The notes under the pieces were generated by a model that was not told the origin of the DNA, did no database searches, and saw only the letters and a list, made by a program, of their open reading frames with translations. Positions 1 to 7,557 of a DNA stretch of 64,000 nucleotides are shown here, piece after piece. The DNA comes from Streptomyces sp. NBC_01268. GTDB taxonomy: Bacteria > Actinomycetota > Actinomycetes > Streptomycetales > Streptomycetaceae. The translations under genes and the position numbers were made by a program. Where the stretch lies: NCBI RefSeq assembly GCF_036240795.1, contig NZ_CP108454.1, forward strand, positions 4,216,001-4,280,000, written 5' to 3'. Positions within the stretch are counted from its first letter, which is position 1; the number at the start of each line of letters is the position of its first letter.

Positions 1-762
1 ATCCCGGAGGTTGCGGGCCCGCTGCACCGCAGCGTCCCGCCCAGCTCGCACCCGTCCACCCAGCGCCGAACTCCGCTTCGTGTGGCTGGAGTTGGCGCCG
101 CCGCCATGTTTGCTGTTGGTGGTGGCGGAGGGGCGGGGTGAGGGGGTGTTGCGGCGGGTGCCGGCAACCTGACGCCGGTCCTGCACACCCTGTGTACGGC
201 GCTCCGCCCGCGTCCTTCCGGCGGCCGTCGAGCGGGCGTCCTGCCGCAGCGCCTTGACCTGCCCCACCCGGCCCGGCGACTTGGGCGAGCGCGCAGAGGA
301 AGACCCGGAGGTGCCGCTGCCGGTGCGGCCGGTGGACGTCCGCGACGCCCCCGAACCGCTCCGGGTACCGCCTGCCCGACGGGCGCCGGTGCCGCTGCCT
401 CGGCCTCCAGCGCTGCGGTTACTGCCGCTGCCCGACTGCCGGGGGGTGGGGACCTTCTTCGCGGCGCGGGTGGTGGTCTTGGCGGTGCGGTTGCGTACGG
501 CGCGGCGGGCCAGGATCGCGCCGCCGATGAGCGCGGCACCAGTGGCTGCGACGGCGGCACCGGCCGGACCGGCGGCGAGCGCGGCGGCGGCGATCCCGCT
601 GATCGTGGAGTTGGCGCTGGTGGTGGCCAGCGGCACCACCGGCCAGCCGCCCGGGGTGTGCTCGACCTTCGGGGTCTCCTTGACCGGCTGCTCGGCGGCC
701 GGCGGCGGGGGCGGAGCCGGGGCGGTGACGCCTACTACCGGCTCGGTGCTGATGTCCGTCAT
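1..762 (-). CDS. Spread/transfer-region membrane-associated protein (3' part outside window)
   Basis: It reads leftward from an ATG at 762-760 behind a GGGAGG ribosome site (776-771) and stays open to the window edge, so at least 254 residues are present and the C-terminus is missing. Residues 1-50 are Pro/Ala/Glu-rich, about 54-86 form one Gly/Ala-rich hydrophobic segment, and the rest is a very basic Ser/Gly/Arg/Thr-rich tail. This layout, and its place at the downstream end of the element operon, fit the membrane-associated spread (Spd) or transfer proteins of conjugative Streptomyces elements, which help DNA move between mycelial compartments. The assignment is from context; no conserved domain is recognised. 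Confidence 0.65.
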   Translation of the reverse strand, partial: MTDISTEPVVGVTAPAPPPPPAAEQPVKETPKVEHTPGGWPVVPLATTSANSTISGIAAAALAAGPAGAAVAATGAALIGGAILARRAVRNRTAKTTTRAAKKVPTPRQSGSGSNRSAGGRGSGTGARRAGGTRSGSGASRTSTGRTGSGTSGSSSARSPKSPGRVGQVKALRQDARSTAAGRTRAERRTQGVQDRRQVAGTRRNTPSPRPSATTNSKHGGGANSSHTKRSSALGGRVRAGRDAAVQRARNLRD

Positions 763-789
763 CCTTGCTACCTCCCTTAGGGAGATCAG

Positions 790-829
790 GGGCCCGACCA
801 AATGCTGTGGAAGGTGGATGGTCGGGCCC
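790..829 (-). terminator. Stem-loop between two element genes
   Basis: A perfect 11-bp inverted repeat (790-800 with 819-829, arm GGGCCCGACCA) has an 18-base loop and lies between the 71-residue gene and the Spd-like gene. There is no T-tract after it on the minus strand, so it may be a weak terminator or an mRNA processing/stabilising hairpin that lowers expression of the downstream gene. Confidence 0.45.
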
Positions 830-844
830 TGTCTGATGTGCAGG

Positions 845-1060
845 TCAGAGGGTGTTCGGGTCCAGGGAGAAGAACAGGACGATCGCGCTCTCCAGCCCCT
901 GGTACGGGTGCTGGCGGCAGGCGTCCTTGCGCAGCTGGGTGAGCACGTCGAAGCGGGTCCATCCCCGGGCCGGGGTGTGGGTCCCGGACAGGGTGCAGAC
1001 CTGGCCGCGCTCGCCCTGCAGCGTCAACACGTAGACGTGGGTGCCCTGGGTGGTCGACAT
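845..1060 (-). CDS. Small conserved-type element protein, function unknown
   Basis: This 71-residue protein starts at an ATG (1060-1058) seven bases after a GGAG site, 14 bases after the DUF3307 stop. The N-terminal half reads like a short beta-rich fold (VYVLTLQGERGQVCTLSGT) and the C-terminal half like an amphipathic helix. No catalytic motif is seen. It is the sixth gene of the leftward element operon and is followed by a stem-loop. I do not recognise a function; a role in transfer or maintenance of the element is only inferred from position. Confidence 0.7.
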   Translation of the reverse strand: MSTTQGTHVYVLTLQGERGQVCTLSGTHTPARGWTRFDVLTQLRKDACRQHPYQGLESAIVLFFSLDPNTL

Positions 1061-1074
1061 GGCAAGACTCCGTT

Positions 1075-1491
1075 TCAGGCAGCGAGGGCGAGGGCCGCGA
1101 AGGCCAGTGCGGTGATGTGGGCGGTCTGGTCGACGTGCGCGGCACCGCCGTTGGCGGCCCAGTCGGACTGCCCGAAGCGGTGCATCCACCAGCGGACCGG
1201 CCAGCGGCGGTCGATGAACGCGTGCGTCCCGCCGATCCACGCCAGGGCGGCGTAGGCGGACCAGGTGCTGATGTGCAGGTCGAGGAAGACCATCCCGGTC
1301 AGCAGGGCGAGGCCGCAGATGCTGGCGTGGGTGCTGGCGTGGTTGAGGTTCGCCCGCCACCCCACCCGACCGGGGTCGGCCTTGTGGGCGGCCTGGTGAT
1401 CGGTCTGGAAGGGGTAGTCGGCCAGCAGGTGACCGACGTAGAGCAGCAGGAACACGGTCGCGAACACGCGGATCTCCTCGGCGTCGGTCAC
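1075..1491 (-). CDS. DUF3307-family membrane protein
   Basis: This 138-residue protein is almost entirely hydrophobic, with about four membrane segments. The N-terminal pattern LLLYVGHLLADYPFQTDHQA is the hallmark of DUF3307 proteins (an HxxxDYxxQ-type block early in helix 1-2). The GTG start (1491-1489) overlaps the preceding stop as GTGA, so translation is coupled. DUF3307 proteins recur in the transfer/maintenance operon of actinobacterial integrative elements; their biochemical role is not known. The protein would lie in the cell membrane. Confidence 0.8.
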   Translation of the reverse strand: MTDAEEIRVFATVFLLLYVGHLLADYPFQTDHQAAHKADPGRVGWRANLNHASTHASICGLALLTGMVFLDLHISTWSAYAALAWIGGTHAFIDRRWPVRWWMHRFGQSDWAANGGAAHVDQTAHITALAFAALALAA

Positions 1492-1826
1492 GCAGCAGTG
1501 GCGGTTTCGGGGTAGGCGCAGGGCACGCACATGCCGAGCGAGCCAGGGATGCGGTATCCCGCGTCCCGCCCGCACTCCGGGCACACCCGCCGGGCCGCGT
1601 TCGCGCGGCCCAGGGCCGCCCACTTCGCCGGGGTCATCGGGCGGACCGGCAGGGCCAGATCGACCCGGTAGAGGTAGGCGACCAGCGGGCCGCGTCGGCG
1701 GCGGGGGCGTTCGAGCTGGGCGACGACGTCCTGACCGCCGGGCCGAAGGCCGGCGGCGCGGAGCTGCCGGACCGTGGCCAGACCCTCCGGGGCGAGGCGC
1801 CACGGGTAGACCGGGAGCACGCTCAC
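1488..1826 (-). CDS. RRQRL-motif zinc-binding element protein
   Basis: This 112-residue protein has a GTG start (1826-1824) that overlaps the upstream stop as GTGA. It opens with VLPVYPWRLAPEGLATVRQL, the conserved head of the small 'RRQRL motif-containing zinc-binding' family of actinobacterial mobile elements (here degraded to VRQLRAAGL). The C-terminal third carries four cysteines (CPECGRD and CVPC) that make a zinc ribbon. A nucleic-acid or protein contact role in element maintenance is plausible but unproven. It sits between the coiled-coil gene and DUF3307, the usual neighbours. Confidence 0.75.
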   Translation of the reverse strand: MSVLPVYPWRLAPEGLATVRQLRAAGLRPGGQDVVAQLERPRRRRGPLVAYLYRVDLALPVRPMTPAKWAALGRANAARRVCPECGRDAGYRIPGSLGMCVPCAYPETATAA

Positions 1827-2332
1827 CGGGTGCCGCCCAAGGGAACCGGCCGGATGCTCCACGGGATCTCGGCGGCGGCCGCCGGGGTCGCGCAGCACGC
1901 GGTCGAGGTGGTCCAGCCGTCCCGGGCGGCGCCCTCGGCCTCGGCCGCGATCTGCGCCGCGTCCAGGGAGGCGTGCACGCTGTGCAGCTCCCCGGAGCGG
2001 AACAGGACGTAGACGAACTCGGCCCGCGCGTTCTGCTTCCGGGTGACCCGCAGCAGGGTCCGCAGCGCCTGCCGGTCCTCGGTGTCGAGCAGCGATTCGG
2101 CGCGCAGGGTCTCCAGCTCACCCTCCAGCCGGGCCGCGTCGGCGATCGCCTGGACGAGCCGCGCGCGCTGCGTCTCCAGGGCGTTCTCCGCCCGGATCGC
2201 GAAGTCGGCGGACAGCTCGCTGCTCTGCTGGTGGTGTGCGGCCTCGGCGCGGGCGACGGTGGTGGCCGCCTCGGCGTCGGTGACATCGTCGCGCAGGGCG
2301 CGCAGGGTGCGGGTACGGACGATCGCGATCAC
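1823..2332 (-). CDS. Coiled-coil element protein, function unknown
   Basis: A 169-residue protein with a GTG start (2332-2330) overlapping the DUF2637 stop as GTGA. Residues about 10-95 are a long, charged, Ala/Glu/Arg/Leu-rich helix that should form a coiled coil. Residues 100-140 (FVYVLFRSGELHSVHASLD) look like a small alpha/beta domain, and the tail is Pro/Ala-rich with two adjacent cysteines. No known domain is recognised. Its fixed position between DUF2637 and the zinc-ribbon gene suggests a shared structural or maintenance role. Confidence 0.7.
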   Translation of the reverse strand: MIAIVRTRTLRALRDDVTDAEAATTVARAEAAHHQQSSELSADFAIRAENALETQRARLVQAIADAARLEGELETLRAESLLDTEDRQALRTLLRVTRKQNARAEFVYVLFRSGELHSVHASLDAAQIAAEAEGAARDGWTTSTACCATPAAAAEIPWSIRPVPLGGTR

Positions 2333-3354
2333 GCGGTGGCTCCCTCAAGGACGGTGGTGGACTGGGCGTCGCGGAGTTCCTGGTAGCGGGTGGAGACCCA
2401 GCCGACGGACCAGCCGCACAGCTCTGCGGCCTGCCGCACCGACACCCCCGCACCGAACGCGGCGGTCACGGTCTGGCGGGCCCGCTCCTCCGACTGCTTC
2501 TCGTTCGCGGGGCCGGCGGCGAGGAGGGCGGCGCGTTCACGCTCGGCGCGCTCGGCCTGCTCACGCTGTTCACGCCGCGTCGCTTCCTCGCGCTCCCGGC
2601 GCTCCTTGTCGCGCTGCTGCGCGGCCTGCCGTTCACGCTCCCGCTGCTGGCGTACACGCTCGCGCTCGGCCTGTTCACGCTGTTCACGCTCGCGCTCGGA
2701 GCGTTCACGCTCGGCCCGCTGCTCGCGCTCTGCAGCTGCCCGCTGCTCGCGCTCTTCACGGGCCCGGCGCTCTTCTCGTTCAGCCTGTTCACGGGCCAAC
2801 GCGGCTTCGTGCTCGCGCTGTTCACGGGCGAGAGCCGCCTGATGCTCGCGCTCCTCGCGGGCCCGGCGCTCCGCCCGTTCCTCGCGCTCCTCGGCCTCCC
2901 GCCGCGCCTCGGCCTGCTCGGCCCGTTTACGGGCGTTCAGGCCGTCCAGGGCGGCGGTGATAGCCCGGCGGTAGGCGAGGCTGGTCTCCGCTGTGACGAT
3001 GAGCAGCAGCGGGGCGACCGAGTGCACGGCGACGCCGACCAGGTCCTTGTTCAGCGCGGAGTCCGCGACGTTCAGGGCCAGGGTCATGGTGCCGGTCATC
3101 CACCGCAGCACCACCGACCACCGACCGCCGTGGTGACCGAGACGGGCCAGGACCGAGTCCAGCCGGACCACGATCACGACCGCCGCGTCCACCACGATCG
3201 GCAGGATCGGCGCCGTCCACTTCCACTCGTCGAGCGTGTGCGCCCGCATCAGCGGCGTCACCGTCAGGACCGAGTAGAGCATCGCCCCGCACACGATCAA
3301 CCACGTGCCGAACGACAGGGCCCGCTCCGCTGAACGGATCTGAACATCGTTCAC
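2329..3354 (-). CDS. DUF2637 membrane protein with long Arg/Glu coiled coil and C-terminal HTH
   Basis: A 341-residue protein from a GTG (3354-3352) overlapping the previous stop. About residues 10-110 hold four hydrophobic segments (DUF2637). Residues about 125-285 are a near-uninterrupted series of short Arg/Glu/Gln/Ala repeats (EREQREQ-like), a very long single helix or coiled coil. Residues about 290-335 read as a helix-turn-helix (VSVRQAAELCGWSVGWVSTR). A membrane anchor joined to a DNA-binding end is typical of this family in actinobacterial integrative elements. A role in positioning element DNA at the membrane is inference. Confidence 0.8.
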   Translation of the reverse strand: MNDVQIRSAERALSFGTWLIVCGAMLYSVLTVTPLMRAHTLDEWKWTAPILPIVVDAAVVIVVRLDSVLARLGHHGGRWSVVLRWMTGTMTLALNVADSALNKDLVGVAVHSVAPLLLIVTAETSLAYRRAITAALDGLNARKRAEQAEARREAEEREERAERRAREEREHQAALAREQREHEAALAREQAEREERRAREEREQRAAAEREQRAERERSEREREQREQAERERVRQQRERERQAAQQRDKERREREEATRREQREQAERAERERAALLAAGPANEKQSEERARQTVTAAFGAGVSVRQAAELCGWSVGWVSTRYQELRDAQSTTVLEGATA

Positions 3355-3692
3355 GACCCGACCCCCGCACCCGTCAGGACCGCCTCGGCGGCCGGGACCG
3401 GCGAGTAGCCGACCAGCTCCACCGTGGCTCCGGCGAACCTGCCGTGAACGGTCAGGACCCCCGTGCGCCCCCCGGACTGAACGTGGTGAGCAACGTCCTC
3501 CGAGGCCAGGTTCAGCGCCTGCCGCCACGCCTCGAACGCGCCGAAGCCGCCTTCGTGGAACGCCAGCTCCAGCCGGTCCGGGACGACCGTCGACACGTGC
3601 ACGGACGGCGCCGGCAGGTCCGCGAACTCCGCCGCAACAGTCCGCAGCGCCAGCAGCGGGGTGCTCAGCCCCGCCAGGGTCAGCCCGCTCAC
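3351..3692 (-). CDS. Small element protein, function unknown
   Basis: This 113-residue protein uses a GTG start (3692-3690) overlapping the DUF6284 stop as GTGA, and its own stop overlaps the DUF2637 start. It seems to be one compact alpha/beta domain, with a Trp/Gly-containing stretch (FHEGGFGAFEAWRQAL) and a beta-rich C-terminal half. No catalytic residues stand out. Proteins of this size between DUF6284 and DUF2637 are usual in AICE-like elements, but I know of no assigned function. Confidence 0.7.
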   Translation of the reverse strand: MSGLTLAGLSTPLLALRTVAAEFADLPAPSVHVSTVVPDRLELAFHEGGFGAFEAWRQALNLASEDVAHHVQSGGRTGVLTVHGRFAGATVELVGYSPVPAAEAVLTGAGVGS

Positions 3693-3952
3693 GCGGCACC
3701 GCCCAGCACCGTGGCGACGCGGTTGGTCAGGTTCCGACGCTCGGCCAGGCCCCGGTTACGGGCCCGGCGCACCCGCCGGCCGTCCAGGTCGTTGACCGGA
3801 CGGTCCAGGGTCTTGATGTACAGGTCGAGCCCCGCCAGGTCCGCCAGAATCTCCGGCATCTCCAGCTCGATCGCGTCCAGCTCAGCGTCCGACGGCTCAA
3901 GATCGTGCGGCAGCCTCGTAACGAGGCCCTGAAGTGCAGCGATGGACTTCAT
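3689..3952 (-). CDS. DUF6284-family protein, first gene of the element operon
   Basis: This 87-residue protein starts with MKSIAALQGLVTRLPHDLEP at ATG 3952-3950, behind a GAGAGGA site. It is acidic then basic: a SDAELDAIELEMPEI helix followed by an Arg-rich helix (RRVRRARNRGLAERR), the pattern of DUF6284 proteins found at the head of such operons. The ATG is preferred over longer in-frame openings because of the ribosome site and family start. The leader contains two hairpins, one covering the ribosome site, so expression may be controlled at translation. Confidence 0.8.
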   Translation of the reverse strand: MKSIAALQGLVTRLPHDLEPSDAELDAIELEMPEILADLAGLDLYIKTLDRPVNDLDGRRVRRARNRGLAERRNLTNRVATVLGGAA

Positions 3953-3959
3953 TGGGTGT

Positions 3960-4017
3960 GTTCCTCTCACACAGGAACGGCCCGAACGAACCCCCGGAGT
4001 AGCCGCTCCGGGGGTTC
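3960..4017 (-). promoter_or_regulatory. Structured leader of the element operon
   Basis: Two inverted repeats lie just upstream of the DUF6284 start. The nearer one (3960-3965 with 3973-3978, arms GTTCCT/AGGAAC) pairs the GAGAGGA ribosome site with upstream leader. The farther one (3988-3999 with 4006-4017, 12 perfect bp, 6-base loop) is strong enough to act as a terminator or attenuator. On the plus strand the same hairpin could stop transcripts entering the operon. Function is inferred from position. Confidence 0.5.
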
Positions 4018-4388
4018 TCGCCGTTGGAACCATCCGGCTCCCCTCAACCCCGCCCGTACGGCACCCCGCGTGGGGCCCGGACGGGCGGAGGAGGCAACCG
4101 GCCGCAGCCGAGAAGGCTGCGAAGTCGGGTAAGTACATGGGTCGCGATCTTTGCCCCTGTGTCACCGCACGTGACGGGTCCTCGGCCAGCCCGAAGGGTG
4201 ACCTAGATCAAGGTGCGTGCTGCTCTCGTGCGGCAGGGCCTACGGCTTGTCGCAGGTGCCTGGACGTACTGACGACCGCTCTTCCCTAGCGAAGGCTGCG
4301 GTGCGTCCCCTGTTTAGTTCTCAAGCCAGCAGTCGCTTCCATCGAGCCGATCCGCCTAGTGCGGAGCCCTCCGGGCGCATACGGATGG

Positions 4389-4492
4389 CAAGGGGGGGTT
4401 AGCACCCAAGCCGTCCGGCAACCTCTCCTGTTAAGGGGGGGTTGCCATGTAGCTTGCTGGAGACTGGCGACCTGTGTCAACCCCCCCTTAAC
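4389..4492. promoter_or_regulatory. G7 inverted-repeat operator region
   Basis: A perfect 15-bp inverted repeat (4430-4444, GTTAAGGGGGGGTTG, with 4478-4492) is separated by 33 bases, and a third related half-site, AAGGGGGGGTTAG, lies at about 4390-4402. The block sits in the roughly 590-base gap between the leftward operon and the rightward HTH gene, 48 bases before its start. Repeated half-sites of this length are what a dimeric regulator controlling both directions would need. The cognate regulator is unknown. The rest of 4018-4388 shows no convincing gene. Confidence 0.6.
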
Positions 4493-4539
4493 ATGAGTCG
4501 AGGGAACATCCACTCTGAGCTGATTCGCGAGGCGAGACA

Positions 4540-5376
4540 TTGATCGAGGAAGTACGGCGGGTCTCGGCGATGCAGGATCACTCCCTGCGCGTCAAAGCCG
4601 CTGTTGACCTGATGACAGAGCTGCAAGCCGCAGTCGTCGAGACATCACGGATGCGGAAAGAGAGCATCGCGTGGCTTCGCAAGAACGGGCACTCGATGGC
4701 CGACGTGGCGAAGTTGATGGGGGTGAGTCGTGCGCGTGTCGCTCAGCTTCGTGATGCTGGGCCGCCCGCGGAGAGGGGGTTCCTTGGTTCACAGCTAGTA
4801 CAGGTCGTTGTGCCTCTCCGGCCCGGTGAGCGGGAGTACGTGGCTGTGGAAGACAGCTCGACCGGGCAGAAGCTGTTGACGCTGGCACAGAGCCTTCAGC
4901 TCGATGGAGACCTCGGGTACATCCCGGTGACGGGAGAGCTCGACCTCAACCGTGACGACCTGCTGGTGGTGTGCGGGCCGAAGACGTCTCCAGAGGCTGC
5001 GGCGGCACTCGCTCAAGACCCCCGACTCCTGTTCGAGACGCTGCCTGACGGGCGATGGGCTCTCACGGAGAGGGAAAGCGGCAAGGTCTACACATCGCCG
5101 AGTGACGATCCGCAGGAGCCGAGGCCGGCAGATGTGGCGTACCTCGGGAGGCTTCCTCGCCCGGATGGGCAGGGAACGTTCATCTTGATCGCCGGGGTCC
5201 ATGCGGTCGGGTCGCTGGGCGTGGCCCAGTTCCTCACCGAGAACCTTGCGTCCCTTTACGGGGAGGTGGGCATCGAACCGTTCTCGATGGTCGTGGCCTG
5301 CGACTACAACCCCAGTGACAAGTCGGTGACGGCGACTCGATCGATGAGCGGTGTGCTGCGTCACGAGGCCGCTTGA
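4540..5376 (+). CDS. HTH protein with unrecognised C-terminal sensor-like domain
   Basis: A protein of up to 278 residues, from TTG 4540 (GAGGCGAG just upstream) or ATG 4570. Residues about 20-75 contain a helix-turn-helix of the sigma-4/Xre kind (SMADVAKLMGVSRARVAQL). The remaining 200 residues form a mixed alpha/beta domain with DLLVVCGPKTSPEAAAAL and FILIAGVHAVGSLGVAQFL, which look like Rossmann-type strands with glycine turns, perhaps a ligand pocket. It is followed after one base by the PP2C gene, so the two are co-translated. A regulator whose output depends on the phosphatase is one reading. The domain is not identified. Confidence 0.75.
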   Translation: MIEEVRRVSAMQDHSLRVKAAVDLMTELQAAVVETSRMRKESIAWLRKNGHSMADVAKLMGVSRARVAQLRDAGPPAERGFLGSQLVQVVVPLRPGEREYVAVEDSSTGQKLLTLAQSLQLDGDLGYIPVTGELDLNRDDLLVVCGPKTSPEAAAALAQDPRLLFETLPDGRWALTERESGKVYTSPSDDPQEPRPADVAYLGRLPRPDGQGTFILIAGVHAVGSLGVAQFLTENLASLYGEVGIEPFSMVVACDYNPSDKSVTATRSMSGVLRHEAA

Positions 5377-5377
5377 G

Positions 5378-6187
5378 ATGGACGTGTCGGCGCACAGTAG
5401 TGCGTGCCCGGGGCGGGCTAACGAGGACTTCGCAATCTGGAGCGACCGCGTCGCCCTTGTTGTGGATGGCGCTGGCATGCCCGATGCACTGCAGGCACCG
5501 TGCATCCATGGGGTCTCCTGGTTCGCCAAGACACTGGGAGCGGAGTTGCTCGCCGAGGCAAGCGGGTCCGCCTCTCTTCGAGACGCCCTCGCCGGCGCCA
5601 TCGAGCTGACAGCCGACGCGCACCGCAGCACGTGCGCGATCGATGATCCTCTGTCCCCATCGGCGACGCTCGCTGTCCTCCGGTGGAGTAGCGATGCCGT
5701 CGATTGGCTGGTCCTGGGGGACTGCACTCTCGTGGTCGAGCGCGAGGGTGCAGTGGAAGCGGTTTCGGATACGCGTCTCGCGTCGGTGGCTGCCAGTGAG
5801 CGAGCGGCGATGAAAGGGGCAGCCCCCGGGTCCCCCGAGCGTCAGCGCTTGCACGCCAGTCTTGTGCGGGCTGAACGTGCCCGCCGGAATCGGCCGGGTG
5901 GTTACTGGGTGGCTGCTTCAGAGCCAGCGGCGGCTGAAGCGGCGTTGTGCGGCTCGTACCCCTCACAGGATCTGGTTCAGGCGGCGCTCCTAACCGACGG
6001 AGCGGCTCGCTTGGTCACCACGTTCGCTTTGGCCAGCTGGCCGGGGTGCCTGAGAATTCTCGGGGAGCGGGGGCCTCAGGCTTTACTCCGCAGCGTTCGC
6101 GCTGCGGAGCTGTCCGATGGAGATATGACTCGGTGGCCCCGCAGTAAGCCGCACGACGACGCCACCGCGCTCTACATCCGTTCATAG
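5378..6187 (+). CDS. PP2C-family serine/threonine phosphatase-like protein
   Basis: A 269-residue protein from ATG 5378, one base after the HTH gene stop. PP2C metal-site motifs are in order: ANEDFA (residues 14-19), VVDGAG (28-33), a GDCTL strand near 118, LLTDGAA near 215 and HDDATALYI close to the C-terminus, so the acidic residues that hold two Mn/Mg ions appear intact. It lacks membrane segments and would act in the cytoplasm. In PP2C proteins of bacteria the partner is often a kinase or anti-sigma target; here the only partner is the upstream HTH protein. Codon use is less GC-extreme than in the chromosomal part. Confidence 0.8.
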   Translation: MDVSAHSSACPGRANEDFAIWSDRVALVVDGAGMPDALQAPCIHGVSWFAKTLGAELLAEASGSASLRDALAGAIELTADAHRSTCAIDDPLSPSATLAVLRWSSDAVDWLVLGDCTLVVEREGAVEAVSDTRLASVAASERAAMKGAAPGSPERQRLHASLVRAERARRNRPGGYWVAASEPAAAEAALCGSYPSQDLVQAALLTDGAARLVTTFALASWPGCLRILGERGPQALLRSVRAAELSDGDMTRWPRSKPHDDATALYIRS

Positions 6188-6329
6188 CGGGGCTCGCCCC
6201 CTCCTCAGTGCGGTTGGTGCTGGCGTCACTTCTTGTGCCGTGAGCGACCGCGCTCAAGTCCTTGCGTGTGCCCCGGAGCGAGCGATGACGATGACTCTCT
6301 CCGGGGTAGCGAATATCAGAAATTGATCA

Positions 6330-6352
6330 AGCCCGGGCCTAAGTCCCGGGCT
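6330..6352. terminator. Bidirectional terminator between convergent cargo genes
   Basis: A perfect 8-bp inverted repeat, AGCCCGGG/CCCGGGCT (6330-6337 with 6345-6352), has a 7-base loop. It lies between the PP2C gene and the convergent Xre-ImmA gene; the Xre-ImmA stop codon is inside the loop. T-rich sequence follows on both strands. Confidence 0.65.
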
Positions 6353-7529
6353 CATCGTTATTTCTCCGAAATAGAGGAATCACTCCGTCTGGGCTCTCCA
6401 TTTCTTGACTCTCAAGGAACAGGTCATCGCGTACGGGGGCCCTGGCTGTCACTGTTCGAAAAATCCCTGGAGTCACTCGGGATTCCCTAGCCAGTGACAA
6501 TTCATCCATTCCAACGCTCGAAAGGATTTCCACGGCCTTTGGGTAAAGGGAAGGCTGTTCTACAGTGGGCATCTCGCCAGGTTCTCGGCGGCGCCAGCCC
6601 TTCGAGGACAAGTAGGTGACTGCATTGCGATACGTGACGTCACTCATGACGCCTAGGGCCCTAGATCGGTACAGCAATGCCTGTAGGCTAACGCCGTAAG
6701 TCTCCTTCAGCCTTGCGAGGACTCTCCAGTCTGCCTTGCTCGGCAGGAGGTCGCGCAGTTCGTCTTCTGGGAGTAGCAGTTCGGCCGCGAAACGGTGAGC
6801 CTGATTTTCGACTACTTTACTCCCCGGTTCGGCATCCACGTGCATTACGAGGTGACCGAGTTCGTGGGCGACGTCGAAACGCTGACGGTAGTAATCCTCC
6901 TTGGCTGGGTTGAGAAATACCGTCGGCCTGTAGCCATCGTCGAAGGAGTAGGCGTCCACTGCGGCGGTCTGCGCAGGGCTGAAGACCACCACAACGCCGT
7001 GATTCTCTGCAATTCGCACCAGATGGCCGACAGGCCCCGCAGTAATGTCCCAGTGCTTCCGGAGGAGGCGGGCTGCCTCCTCCGGAAGGGTGCTCGACTC
7101 GTCCTCCACGTCGACGCTTAGGCGCGGGACGTCGGGTTCTGGAAACTCGACGTGCCTTTCGAGGGCTGCGCCTACCTCCCCAGAAATGACGCCATAAGCA
7201 AAGGCTTGATCGCGGGCCAGCTGTGTCGTCGAACGCAATGAACGGAAATGAGGCACGGAGTCGCTGGTAGTCGACTGATTGGGGCCAGGGAGAAAGAATC
7301 CGGGATCCACCCCAAGCGTCAGACATAGCTGCGCGACCGTAGCCGGAGCTGGGCGTTTTGTGTTGTTTTCGTAAGCTGCAACGGCGGTGGGGCTTTTATC
7401 GATCCTCACTGCGAGGGCATTCTTCCGCAAGCCGACTAGTTGTCGCGCGAGCTTCAAGCGGCGCCCTTCGAAAAGGCGAGAGGCGTCACCAACCTGTACC
7501 TCCGTGCGGCGTGAGGAATACATGACCAT
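6339..7529 (-). CDS. Xre HTH - ImmA/IrrE metallopeptidase fusion
   Basis: A 396-residue protein, probably from ATG 7529-7527. The N-terminal 75 residues are an Xre-type HTH (RLKLARQLVGLRKNALAVRI). After a linker comes a COG2856 zinc peptidase with HELGH at 222-226 and the downstream acidic ligand region NQAHRFAAELLLPED. In ICEBs1 the related ImmA cleaves the ImmR repressor, and IrrE of Deinococcus cleaves DdrO; here repressor-like and peptidase domains are in one chain. The gene follows the unrecognised 271-residue gene by 28 bases. Its codon use is clearly lower in GC than the chromosome, a sign of recent transfer. Confidence 0.85.
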   Translation of the reverse strand: MVMYSSRRTEVQVGDASRLFEGRRLKLARQLVGLRKNALAVRIDKSPTAVAAYENNTKRPAPATVAQLCLTLGVDPGFFLPGPNQSTTSDSVPHFRSLRSTTQLARDQAFAYGVISGEVGAALERHVEFPEPDVPRLSVDVEDESSTLPEEAARLLRKHWDITAGPVGHLVRIAENHGVVVVFSPAQTAAVDAYSFDDGYRPTVFLNPAKEDYYRQRFDVAHELGHLVMHVDAEPGSKVVENQAHRFAAELLLPEDELRDLLPSKADWRVLARLKETYGVSLQALLYRSRALGVMSDVTYRNAVTYLSSKGWRRREPGEMPTVEQPSLYPKAVEILSSVGMDELSLARESRVTPGIFRTVTARAPVRDDLFLESQEMESPDGVIPLFRRNNDEPGT

Positions 7530-7557
7530 CCACTCGTTTCGTTGCTTGTCGTTCTCC

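Noticed and set aside
254..1255. A 333-codon rightward frame at the left edge.
   Set aside because: It runs antisense to the Spd-like, 71-residue and DUF3307 genes, which have ribosome sites and family features.
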